A stretch of 64,000 bases of DNA. It comes from Sandarakinorhabdus cyanobacteriorum (GTDB lineage: Bacteria; Pseudomonadota; Alphaproteobacteria; Sphingomonadales; Sphingomonadaceae). The notes beneath the pieces were generated by a model. It saw only the letters and a list, made by a program, of their open reading frames with translations, searched no databases and was not told the origin of the DNA. Position numbers and translations under genes: made by a program. This document shows positions 16,327-23,622 of this stretch, one piece after another. Each line of letters begins with the position of its first letter. Position 1 is the stretch's first letter. The stretch is from the NCBI RefSeq assembly GCF_002251755.1, contig NZ_NOXT01000124.1:62001-126000 (forward strand), in the 5' to 3' direction.

Positions 16327-16860
16327 TCAGGCCAGCGCCGGCAGGGCGGCGGCCAGGGTGGTGGTGATGCGGCTGGACGGCCAGTCGGCGGGTTCCAGCA
16401 GGATGCGGATGGCCAGCCCGTCGATCAGGGCGACCAGCAGATCGGCCTGCGGCGGCGACAGATCGGCGGCGAGGCGATCGGTGATGGCGGCATAATAGGC
16501 GCGGTGGCGGGCGAGCAGCGCCGGGTTGACCAGCGCCTCGGCCGAAAAGGCCAGCCACACCCGCCATTCGGCCGCGCTCTCGTCATCCTGGGGCAGGTAG
16601 GAGGCCATGGTGGCCAGCAGCTCGCCATGGCCGGCCGGTTCGTCCAGCCGTTCGAGCAGGCGGCCCATCACCTTGTCATAGGCGGCCGCAATGAGGTCGC
16701 TGCGGCCGGGGAAATGATGGGTGACCGAGCCGGTTGTGACGCCGGCAGAGGCGGCGACATCGCGCATGGAGGCCCCGGCGAGGCCATGGGCGGCAATCAC
16801 CGCGGCGGCGGTGCTGGCAAGATTGTCGCGACGGGCGGCGTGATCGACGGTTTTTGGCAT
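16327..16860 (-). CDS. TetR family transcriptional regulator
   Basis: A 177-residue repressor. The N-terminal helix-turn-helix is at about residues 10-56 (ARRDNLASTAAAVIAAHGLAGASMRDVAASAGVTTGSVTHHFPGRSDLI). The C-terminal domain is a ligand-binding helical bundle. Its start codon lies inside a CATAAC...GTTATG palindrome (16858-16887), a likely autoregulatory operator that also faces the divergent M48 gene. It heads the dioxygenase/CrtC-like/kinase operon and would control it. The ligand is unknown, plausibly a CoA thioester or its acid. Confidence 0.9.
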   Translation of the reverse strand: MPKTVDHAARRDNLASTAAAVIAAHGLAGASMRDVAASAGVTTGSVTHHFPGRSDLIAAAYDKVMGRLLERLDEPAGHGELLATMASYLPQDDESAAEWRVWLAFSAEALVNPALLARHRAYYAAITDRLAADLSPPQADLLVALIDGLAIRILLEPADWPSSRITTTLAAALPALA

Positions 16861-16887
16861 AACATGCGTTGCATAACACGCGTTATG
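16858..16887. promoter_or_regulatory. Probable TetR operator (two overlapping palindromic sites)
   Basis: CATAACACGCGTTATG at 16872-16887 is an inverted repeat (CATAAC-N4-GTTATG). A second, imperfect copy CATAACATGCGTTGCA (16858-16873) overlaps it with 14-base spacing. The site covers the TetR start codon and lies in the 93-base gap between tetR and the divergent peptidase gene, so it could control both. Confidence 0.65.
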
Positions 16888-16953
16888 TCGAGTCGCAAGC
16901 CGGCTTGCGCAACTATATTGTTCATGCAATACGGTGGCCGACAGGAGCGCAGC

Positions 16954-18135
16954 ATGGCATTTGATCCGGAACTGGCCACCCAGGCCTATATGGCGACGCT
17001 GAAGGGCGCGGCGCGGGCGCGGTCTGACGCTTATTTCGAAGGCGGATACTGGCTGATCCTGTGGGGATTCCTGGCGACGGTTGGGGCCAATCTGATCGTG
17101 CTGCAGCTGGGCTGGGCGGGGCGGCTGTCGAAATGGGCGCAGGCCAAGGCCGGGCCGATGCTGGCGCCGCTGCTGTTTGCCGTGCCCTATCTGTTGCTGA
17201 TCACGCTGATCATGGCGCCCTACACGGTCTATACCGAATTTTTCCGCGAACATGCCTATGGCCTTTCGAACCAGAATTTCGCCGAATGGGGCGGTGAGGC
17301 GTTGATCGTCATCGCGGTCGACACGCTGATCGCGGCGATCCTGTGGATGGGCGTGAGCGCTGTGATCCGGCGCTTTCCGCGCGGCTGGTGGCTGGGCGGC
17401 ACCGGGCTGTCGGTTGTGGTGCTGATGGCGACGATCACGCTGGCGCCGGTCTATCTTGATCCGCTGTTCAATGATTACAAGCCGCTGCCCGATGGCCCGG
17501 TGAAGACCGAGGTGTTGAAGCTGGCGCGCGCCAATGGCGTGCCGGCCGACAATGTGTTCCTGGTGGATGCCAGCCGGCAATCGGACCGGATTTCCGCCAA
17601 TGTGAATGGCATGTTCGGCACCACGCGCATCGCCCTGAACGACAATCTGATGAAGCAGGATATCAACGAGATCCGCGCGGTGATGGCGCATGAACTGGGC
17701 CATTATGTGCTCAATCATATCTGGACGCTGCTGCTTGGCATGTCGCTGATCTTCGCCGCCAGCTTGGCGCTGGTGGCGGCAGGCACGCCGTGGCTGCTGG
17801 CGCGGCTGGGCGGCCGCTGGGGCATCACCGGCATGGCCGATCCCGGCGTGCTGCCGGTGCTGACCATCCTGGCGAGCGCGGTCTTCTTCGTGGCGACGCC
17901 GCTGACCAACAGCCTGATCCGCGTGCACGAGCAGGAGGCGGACATCTTCGCCCACAACGCCGCCCGCGCGCCCGACAGCTTTGCCCGCATCGCCATGAAG
18001 CTGTCGCAATATCGCAAGATCGAACCGACACCGCTGGAGGAGATCATCTTCTTTGATCACCCCAGCGGCCACACCCGCGTGATGACCGCCATGCGCTGGA
18101 AGGCCGAACATCTGGGCGAGCCCGACGTGCGCTAG
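16954..18135 (+). CDS. M48 family (Ste24/CAAX-type) integral membrane metallopeptidase
   Basis: A 393-residue protein with several transmembrane segments in its first 165 residues and around 258-320. The zinc motif HELGH is H246-E247-H250, with the third ligand E326 in VHEQEAD. The C terminus (FFDHPSGHTRVMTAMRWK) carries the conserved Ste24 HPSxxxRI-like motif. Eukaryotic Ste24 cleaves prenylated CAAX proteins. Bacterial relatives are thought to handle membrane-protein quality control. ATG 16954 was chosen for its AGGAG site. It is divergent from tetR, which may regulate it. Confidence 0.9.
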   Translation: MAFDPELATQAYMATLKGAARARSDAYFEGGYWLILWGFLATVGANLIVLQLGWAGRLSKWAQAKAGPMLAPLLFAVPYLLLITLIMAPYTVYTEFFREHAYGLSNQNFAEWGGEALIVIAVDTLIAAILWMGVSAVIRRFPRGWWLGGTGLSVVVLMATITLAPVYLDPLFNDYKPLPDGPVKTEVLKLARANGVPADNVFLVDASRQSDRISANVNGMFGTTRIALNDNLMKQDINEIRAVMAHELGHYVLNHIWTLLLGMSLIFAASLALVAAGTPWLLARLGGRWGITGMADPGVLPVLTILASAVFFVATPLTNSLIRVHEQEADIFAHNAARAPDSFARIAMKLSQYRKIEPTPLEEIIFFDHPSGHTRVMTAMRWKAEHLGEPDVR

Positions 18136-18167
18136 CCGCCAGCCCGGAGACGGGCTACACAGCGGCC

Positions 18168-18974
18168 ATGCATCTGCTCATCCTTGGCCTGGGCTATTCG
18201 GCAGCGCGCATTGCCGATGCGGCGCGCGCCGCCGGTTTTGCCATCACGGCCGTGCGTTCCCGCCCCGGCCCCGGCGTGCTGACGCTGGACAGCCCGGAAC
18301 TGCCCGGCATCATCGCCAGCGCCAGCCATATCCTCTCCTCGGTGCCGCCGGCGGCCGATGGCCATGATCCGGTGCTGGTGCAGCACGGTGCCGCCATCGC
18401 CGCCGCGCCGGCGCGCTGGGTGGGCTATCTTTCGTCCACCGGGGTCTATGGCAACAGCGATGGCGCCTGGGTGGATGAAAGCGCGCCCCGCAATGGCCGG
18501 CGCGATGGCCGGCTGGCCGCCGATGCCGCCTGGGAAGCGCTGCACGTGGCAGCGCGGGTGTTCCGCCTGCCCGGCATCTATGGCCCCGGCCGATCCGCGC
18601 TTGACCGGTTGCGCGCCGGGCCGGTGGCGCGCATCGACCTGCCCGGCCATGTGTTCAGCCGCATCCATGTTGATGATATTGCAGGCGCCGTGCTGGCCAG
18701 CATGATAGGCGGCCCGGCCGGTGTGTTCAACATCGCCGATGATCTGCCAGCGCCCGGAGAGGCCGTCACCGCCGCCGCCGCCCGCCTGCTGGGGCTGGAG
18801 CCGTCGCCGCTGCTGCCGCTTGATCAGGCCGGCCTGTCACCCATGGGCCGGGCCTTTTATGGCGAATGCCGGCGGGTGGCCAATGGCCGCATGAAAAGGC
18901 AGCTTGGCTATTGCCTGAAATATCCCGATTATCACGCCGGCTTATCCGCCTGCCTTGAGGAGTCTGCCCCATGA
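18168..18974 (+). CDS. NAD(P)-binding epimerase-like protein (YeeZ-like SDR)
   Basis: A 268-residue atypical extended SDR. The dinucleotide motif is GLGYSAARIA near the N terminus, where the usual second glycines are replaced. The STGVYGNSDGAWVDESAP stretch is characteristic of the YeeZ group of epimerase-like proteins. The YxxxK pair of classical SDRs is not evident (AAWEALHVA follows instead), so catalytic activity is doubtful. The last codons overlap the CoxL-like gene (ATGA at 18971-18974), implying co-translation. Its function is unknown. Confidence 0.75.
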   Translation: MHLLILGLGYSAARIADAARAAGFAITAVRSRPGPGVLTLDSPELPGIIASASHILSSVPPAADGHDPVLVQHGAAIAAAPARWVGYLSSTGVYGNSDGAWVDESAPRNGRRDGRLAADAAWEALHVAARVFRLPGIYGPGRSALDRLRAGPVARIDLPGHVFSRIHVDDIAGAVLASMIGGPAGVFNIADDLPAPGEAVTAAAARLLGLEPSPLLPLDQAGLSPMGRAFYGECRRVANGRMKRQLGYCLKYPDYHAGLSACLEESAP

Positions 18975-21232
18975 AGTTCGGCACCGGACAATCGACCCCG
19001 CGCGTGGAAGACGCCCGCCTGTTGACCGGCCAGGGCCGCTACACCGACGACATGGCGCGGCCGGGCATGCTCTATGGCACCACCCTGCGCTCCCCCCATG
19101 CCCATGCCGCGATCAGTTCGATCGACATTTCGGCCGCGCTCGAGGTGCCGGGCGTGGTTGCGGTCTATACCCATGCCGACATCGCCGGCTATGGCCCCAT
19201 CCCCTGCCTGGTGCCGCTGTCGGGCGAGGTGAAGACGCCGCGCACCCTGCTGGCCGGTGACCGCGTGCGCTTCGTGGGCGATGGCGTCGCCTTTGTGGTG
19301 GCGGAAACGCGCGAGGCCGCCCGCGCCGGGGCCGAGGCCATCTGGGTGGAGTATGAGGAGCTGCCGGCGGTGGCCAGCATCGCTGCTGCCATCGCGCCCG
19401 ATGCGCCGAAAATCTGGCCGCAGGCCGCCAGCAACAGCCTGTTTGACTGGCAGGTCGGCAACCCGGATGCCGTCGCCGAGGCGCTGGCCAAGGCTGCGCA
19501 TGTGACGCGGCTGCGCATCATCCAGAACCGCGTTGCCCCGACATCGATGGAGGTGCGCGCCGCGCTGGGCGAATTTGATGCCGAAGCCGGCTTCACCCTC
19601 ACCACCGGCAGCCAGGGTGTCGCCTCGATGCGGCGCGAATTGTCGAAGGTGATCCTGAAGGTGCCCGAGGATCAGGTGCGCATCATCACCCACGATGTCG
19701 GCGGCGGCTTTGGCATGAAGAGCTTCATCTATCCCGAATATGCGCTGGTGCTGCACGCCGCCCGCCAGCTCGGCAAGCCGGTGAAGTGGACGGGCGAGCG
19801 CAGCGACGCCTTCCAGACCGACACGCACGGCCGGGCCATGGAAAGCGAGGCGGCGCTGGCGCTGGACGCCGAGGGGCGCATCCTGGCGCTGAAGGTGGAA
19901 ACCTGGTCTGATCTCGGTGCCTATCAGGCGCAGTTCGGCCCGGCGATCCAGACGATGGCCGGCGGGCGCATCATGGGCGGCGTCTATCGCATCCCGGCCA
20001 TCCAGAATCTGGTCCACGGCGTCGTCACCAACACCACGCCGGTCGATGCCTATCGCGGCGCCGGCCGCCCGGAATCGGCCTATATCATGGAACGGCTGAT
20101 CGAAGCCGCCGCGCGCGAGATCGGCCTGGGGGTGGACGAGATCCGCGCGAAGAATCTGCTCACGCCGGCCGAACTGCCGCATGCCAATGGCCTGGGCCTC
20201 ACCTTTGACATCGGCAATTTCCCGGCCGTGCTGGAACGCGCCAAGCAGGTGGCCGATTGGGCCGGCTTCCCCGCCCGCAAGGCCGCAGCGGCGGCGCGCG
20301 GCAAGCGGCTGGGCCGCGGCATGGCCTATTATGTCGAGATTGCCGGTGGTGGCGGCACCGAGGAGCATGCCGATGTGAAGGTGGCCGCGGACGGCCGGAT
20401 CGAGATGGCGGTGGGCACCCAATCCAACGGCCAGGGCCATGAAACCGCCTATGGCCAGGTGCTGGCCGCGCGGCTGGGCGTGCCGCTGGAGCAGATCCGC
20501 ATCGTGCAGGGCGACACCGCCCGCATGGAGGTGGGCGGCGGCACCGGCGGCTCGCGATCGATGGCATTCGGCGGCGGCGCCGTGCTGCAATGCGCGGACG
20601 ACATGATCGCGCGCGGCACCGCGCTGGCGGAAGCCGATCTGGGCGGCGACGTCGATTATGGCGACGGCCTGTTCAAGGCGCGTGGCAGCAACGCCACGCT
20701 GAGCTGGGCGGAGCTGGCCAGCCGGCATCCGGGCGCCCTGGATGGCCGCAGCCGCTATACCACCAAGGAAAGCAAGCCCGCCCCCACCTTCCCCAACGGC
20801 TGCCACATCGCCGAGGTGGAGCTGGACCCCGATACCGGCGTCATCGCCGTCACCCGCTATGCCCTTGTCGATGATTTCGGCGTGCTGGTGAACCCGATGC
20901 TGGTCGAAGGCCAGATCCATGGCGGCATCGCGCAGGGCCTGGGCCAGGCGGTGCTGGAAAACATCGTCTATGACGACGCCGGCCAGCTGTTGACCGGCAG
21001 CTTTATGGATTATGGCATCCCGCGCGCTGACCAGATGCCGCCGGCGGTGACCTTCGAAACGCTGAACACCCCGTCACCCACCAACCCCTTGGGCGTGAAG
21101 GGCTGCGGCGAGGCTGGCACCATCGGCGCCATGCCATCGGTGATCAACGCCATTATCGATGCGCTGGACGGCAAACAGGTGGAAATGCCGGCGACGCCGG
21201 AGAAATTGTGGCGGCTGGCCAACGCCGCCTGA
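18971..21232 (+). CDS. Molybdopterin-binding large subunit, form II CoxL-like (xanthine dehydrogenase family)
   Basis: A 753-residue molybdenum hydroxylase large subunit. The N-terminal aldehyde oxidase a/b hammerhead is at about 20-125, and the molybdopterin domain follows with VGGGFGMKSFIYPEYAL and GGGTGGSRSMAFGGG. The active-site loop reads AYRGAGR (residues 360-366), the form II motif, not the AYRCSFR of true CO dehydrogenases. The essential glutamate is E714 in GCGEAGTIG. Enzymes of this kind oxidise aldehydes or N-heterocycles. The FAD and 2Fe-2S subunits are not adjacent, so partners must be encoded elsewhere. It is coupled to the upstream epimerase-like gene. Confidence 0.88.
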   Translation: MKFGTGQSTPRVEDARLLTGQGRYTDDMARPGMLYGTTLRSPHAHAAISSIDISAALEVPGVVAVYTHADIAGYGPIPCLVPLSGEVKTPRTLLAGDRVRFVGDGVAFVVAETREAARAGAEAIWVEYEELPAVASIAAAIAPDAPKIWPQAASNSLFDWQVGNPDAVAEALAKAAHVTRLRIIQNRVAPTSMEVRAALGEFDAEAGFTLTTGSQGVASMRRELSKVILKVPEDQVRIITHDVGGGFGMKSFIYPEYALVLHAARQLGKPVKWTGERSDAFQTDTHGRAMESEAALALDAEGRILALKVETWSDLGAYQAQFGPAIQTMAGGRIMGGVYRIPAIQNLVHGVVTNTTPVDAYRGAGRPESAYIMERLIEAAAREIGLGVDEIRAKNLLTPAELPHANGLGLTFDIGNFPAVLERAKQVADWAGFPARKAAAAARGKRLGRGMAYYVEIAGGGGTEEHADVKVAADGRIEMAVGTQSNGQGHETAYGQVLAARLGVPLEQIRIVQGDTARMEVGGGTGGSRSMAFGGGAVLQCADDMIARGTALAEADLGGDVDYGDGLFKARGSNATLSWAELASRHPGALDGRSRYTTKESKPAPTFPNGCHIAEVELDPDTGVIAVTRYALVDDFGVLVNPMLVEGQIHGGIAQGLGQAVLENIVYDDAGQLLTGSFMDYGIPRADQMPPAVTFETLNTPSPTNPLGVKGCGEAGTIGAMPSVINAIIDALDGKQVEMPATPEKLWRLANAA

Positions 21233-21247
21233 GGGCAGGCGAGAATT

Positions 21248-21380
21248 AATCCTCCCCCTCTGGGGGAGGTGCCCGCAGGGCGGAGGGGGCGCGCCGGCAG
21301 GGCGCGTGCCGGATGGCATGGGCCCAGCACGGCCCCCTCCGCCGCCCGGCGGGCGGCACCTCCCCCAGAGGGGGAGGATC
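21248..21380. repeat. Composite intergenic palindrome, copy E
   Basis: Both arms are complete: ATCCTCCCCCTCTGGGGGAGG on the left and CCTCCCCCAGAGGGGGAGGAT on the right, with GGCGGAGGGGG and CCCCCTCCGCC inside. The centre is longer (about 55 bases) than in the other copies. It lies after the CoxL-like gene, facing a convergent gene. Confidence 0.9.
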
Positions 21381-21408
21381 TGGTTCGGATGGCTGCATCC
21401 CAGACAGA

Positions 21409-21445
21409 GGGAAGCCGCCGCGCCTGCCCGGCACGACGGCTTCCC
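21409..21445. terminator. Hairpin between convergent genes
   Basis: A 9-bp perfect stem (GGGAAGCCG at 21409-21417, CGGCTTCCC at 21437-21445) encloses a 19-base loop. No T-run follows on either strand, so termination is uncertain. The remaining bases to 21546 hold no gene that I can support. Confidence 0.4.
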
Positions 21446-21546
21446 GTTGGTTGCCCTGCCGGTCCCTCCCCCCGGAGGATGGGTGGGAGACGGGGGGAGG
21501 CCACAGAGCAACCAACCTCGGGCCGTGCGTGCCAGTGCTGTGGCGA

Positions 21547-21954
21547 TCAGCGGATGAAGCCGATCACCACCGCCCACAGCAGCATCAATGTTGGCACGGT
21601 CATCACCTGGGCCCAGGCCGCACGGCCTGAAAGATAGCCGCTGGCGGTATCGATGCCCCACGCCCCGCGGCGCGGCGGATCATCCGCCTTGCGGCCCGAT
21701 TGCCGTTGCATCAGCCACGGCAGGCCAAAATATGCCACCAACACCAAGCCAAACACGGCGAAGATCAAGCCAAGACCCTCGCCGGCCTGAAACACAATAT
21801 ACATAACGGCAAGGTAGCCAGCTCCGGCGCCGATCAATTGCGCTAAGAGCTTGTTTGGAAGATCAAATTCCAGGCGTCTTACGTCTTGGACATGTTTAGT
21901 GTCAATTTTTCCTGACACCAATCCATCGGCTTCGTCGCGAAATTCGAACTTCAT
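21547..21954 (-). CDS. Small membrane protein of unknown function, likely Fnr-regulated
   Basis: I do not recognise the family. The 135-residue protein has a soluble N-terminal 35 residues (MKFEFRDEADGLVSGKIDTKHVQD), two transmembrane segments at about 36-80 (LLAQLIGAGAGYLAVMYIVF, then LGLIFAVFGLVLVAYFGLPWL), an Arg-rich loop, and a third segment near the C terminus (VMTVPTLMLLWAVVIGFI). The start has a clear GGAGAGG site. A perfect anaerobox lies about 70 bases upstream and an fnr-type regulator gene is two genes away. A role in low-oxygen physiology is therefore inferred. Confidence 0.7.
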   Translation of the reverse strand: MKFEFRDEADGLVSGKIDTKHVQDVRRLEFDLPNKLLAQLIGAGAGYLAVMYIVFQAGEGLGLIFAVFGLVLVAYFGLPWLMQRQSGRKADDPPRRGAWGIDTASGYLSGRAAWAQVMTVPTLMLLWAVVIGFIR

Positions 21955-22021
21955 GGCCCCTCTCCTGTGCTGGCCGGTTCAACGGTCTGCCCAAGCTGCC
22001 ATGCCGTCTCGGCCGCCCGCC

Positions 22022-22035
22022 TTGATCCAGATCAA
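22022..22035. promoter_or_regulatory. Anaerobox (Fnr/FixK binding site)
   Basis: TTGATCCAGATCAA is a perfect match to the alphaproteobacterial TTGAT-N4-ATCAA consensus. It overlaps the last codons of the universal stress gene and is centred 74 bases upstream of the ATG of the minus-strand gene ending at 21547. That distance suits a class II activated promoter (centre near -41.5, leader about 33 bases). No strong -10 element is evident at the predicted place. Confidence 0.75.
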
Positions 22036-22841
22036 TGGCCCATCAGGATCGGCAGCGGCGCATCCGAAAGCAGGCCGCGCGTGACGCCGCCAAACAGCAT
22101 TTCGCGCACCCGGCTGTGGCCATAAGCGCCCTGCACCAGCCAGCTCGCCTGGCGTTCGGCCGCCACGCTGCGGATCACCTGTTCCACGCTGGCGGCGCCG
22201 GCATCACGTTCCACCACATCGGCCGCCACGCCATGGCGCGACAGGAAGGCGGCGGCGACGCGGCCGGTGAACGGGCTGTCCTTTTCCGACACGGTGAGCA
22301 AGGTGACGCCACTGGCCAGTTTCAGCAGCGGGATGGCCTGGCGCAGGGTGCGTGCGGCTTCCTGGCTGCCATCCCAGCAGACCAGCGCCGGGCCGGCGAC
22401 ATCAAAACGGGTGGCCGCTTCCGGCACGGCCAGCACCGGCGCCGGCGCCCGCACCGCGACATCGCCGGTGATGCCCATCTTCAGGGCCGCGGCGCGGGCA
22501 TAGGGCCCGGCGCTCATCACCACCACATCGGCCAGGCGGGCATGTTCGACCAGCCGGTCAGCGCTGTCGCCATCGCCGGATTGCCATTCCCAGCTCAGCC
22601 CCTCGCGGCGCAGCCGGGCTTCGACGGCGGCGCGTTCCTCGCCGCGCCGGGCCTCCACCGCATCGATGAGGGTGGTGACCGGAAACGCCCCCATCGCCGG
22701 ATCGCCCAGCGCATAGGCAGCATAGGGCAGCACCGACAGGCAGACGAGATGCCCTTGGCACGCCCGCGCCAGATCAAAGGCCGCCGCCAACCGCGAGGCC
22801 TGGCCCTCATCCCCTTCGATATGCACAAGAATCGTCGTCAT
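22032..22841 (-). CDS. Universal stress protein, two tandem UspA domains
   Basis: A 269-residue protein with two UspA folds, residues about 1-145 and 150-269. The second domain ends with the ATP-type loop QGAYGHSRVREMLFGGVTRGLLSDAPLPILMGH, matching the G-2x-G-9x-G-S/T pattern. In the first domain (MSAGPYARAAALKMGITGDVAVRAPAPVLAV) the loop is weaker. Such tandem proteins are common targets of oxygen-responsive regulators. The start ATG 22841 has a GGGAGGGACGGG-rich leader and lies 17 bases after the Fnr-type gene, so the two are probably co-transcribed. A GTG start 21 bases upstream overlapping fnr is possible. Confidence 0.88.
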   Translation of the reverse strand: MTTILVHIEGDEGQASRLAAAFDLARACQGHLVCLSVLPYAAYALGDPAMGAFPVTTLIDAVEARRGEERAAVEARLRREGLSWEWQSGDGDSADRLVEHARLADVVVMSAGPYARAAALKMGITGDVAVRAPAPVLAVPEAATRFDVAGPALVCWDGSQEAARTLRQAIPLLKLASGVTLLTVSEKDSPFTGRVAAAFLSRHGVAADVVERDAGAASVEQVIRSVAAERQASWLVQGAYGHSRVREMLFGGVTRGLLSDAPLPILMGH

Positions 22842-22858
22842 CGTCCCGTCCCTCCCCT

Positions 22859-23560
22859 TCACATCAATTCATCGGCCGCTTCGGCCAGCGCATCCGGATC
22901 CTGGATCATCACCTGGCGGCCGCCGGGCAGGCCGATCACCCCGGCGGTTTTCAGCCGGGTCATCTGGCGGCTGACGGTTTCGATGGTCAGGCCCAGAAGA
23001 TCGGCCATCTCGCCCCGGCTGAGCGGCAGTTCGATGACATGGGGTTCGGCGGCGGCCGGCCGGCGCTGCGCGGTTTCGGCAATGAAGCCGGCGACCCGCG
23101 CCAGCGCCGTGGCCCGCGCCAGCCGCGACAGGCTGCGCCGCACCTGGCCCAGTTCGGCCAGCGTGCGCGACAGCAATTGCCGTTCCATCGCCGGATGATC
23201 GGCCATGGTGCGCTCGATGGTGGTTTGCGGGAACACGCACAGCGACACCGCACTCAAGGCCACCACATCATGGGTGGCCGGGCCGCCATCCAGAAACGGC
23301 GTGCCAACAAAATCGCCCGGCCACAACAGGCCCACGATCACCTCGTGCCCGGCCGGGTTGATGTGGCTGATCTTCATCAGGCCACGCTGGATATTGGCGC
23401 ACAGCCGGGCCGGATCGCCGGCCCGGATCAAGGTTTCGCCGCGCGCCAGGCTGCGCTGGGTGCCGTGGGCGGCCATCGGCGCCAGCGCCGCATCGGCCAG
23501 CACGCCGCACAGGGCGGTTTCGCGCACGCTGCACTGGTTGCAACTTTTTCCGAACACCAT
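22859..23560 (-). CDS. Crp/Fnr family regulator with N-terminal cysteine cluster
   Basis: A 233-residue regulator. N-terminal cysteines C7, C10 and C18 plus C108 could hold an oxygen-labile [4Fe-4S] cluster as in Fnr. The spacing C-x2-C-x7-C differs from the E. coli C-x2-C-x5-C. The cyclic-nucleotide-binding-like domain spans about 30-150. The C-terminal helix-turn-helix contains ETVSRQMTRLK, whose E, S and R match the residues that read TTGAT half-sites. It is therefore expected to bind the nearby anaerobox at 22022-22035. No anaerobox is seen in its own upstream region. It is in one run with the universal stress gene. Confidence 0.88.
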   Translation of the reverse strand: MVFGKSCNQCSVRETALCGVLADAALAPMAAHGTQRSLARGETLIRAGDPARLCANIQRGLMKISHINPAGHEVIVGLLWPGDFVGTPFLDGGPATHDVVALSAVSLCVFPQTTIERTMADHPAMERQLLSRTLAELGQVRRSLSRLARATALARVAGFIAETAQRRPAAAEPHVIELPLSRGEMADLLGLTIETVSRQMTRLKTAGVIGLPGGRQVMIQDPDALAEAADELM

Positions 23561-23622
23561 GGCTGCTCTCCCACCCGCAATAGTGGCGAAAGCGGGCAGC
23601 GGCGCGTAATTGTGGTGGTTAC

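Noticed and set aside
14207-16495. A 762-codon plus-strand open frame opposite the TetR/PhyH operon
   Set aside because: The minus strand has clear catalytic motifs (HRD, HGDYRSGN). The plus frame shows only composition typical of antisense frames.
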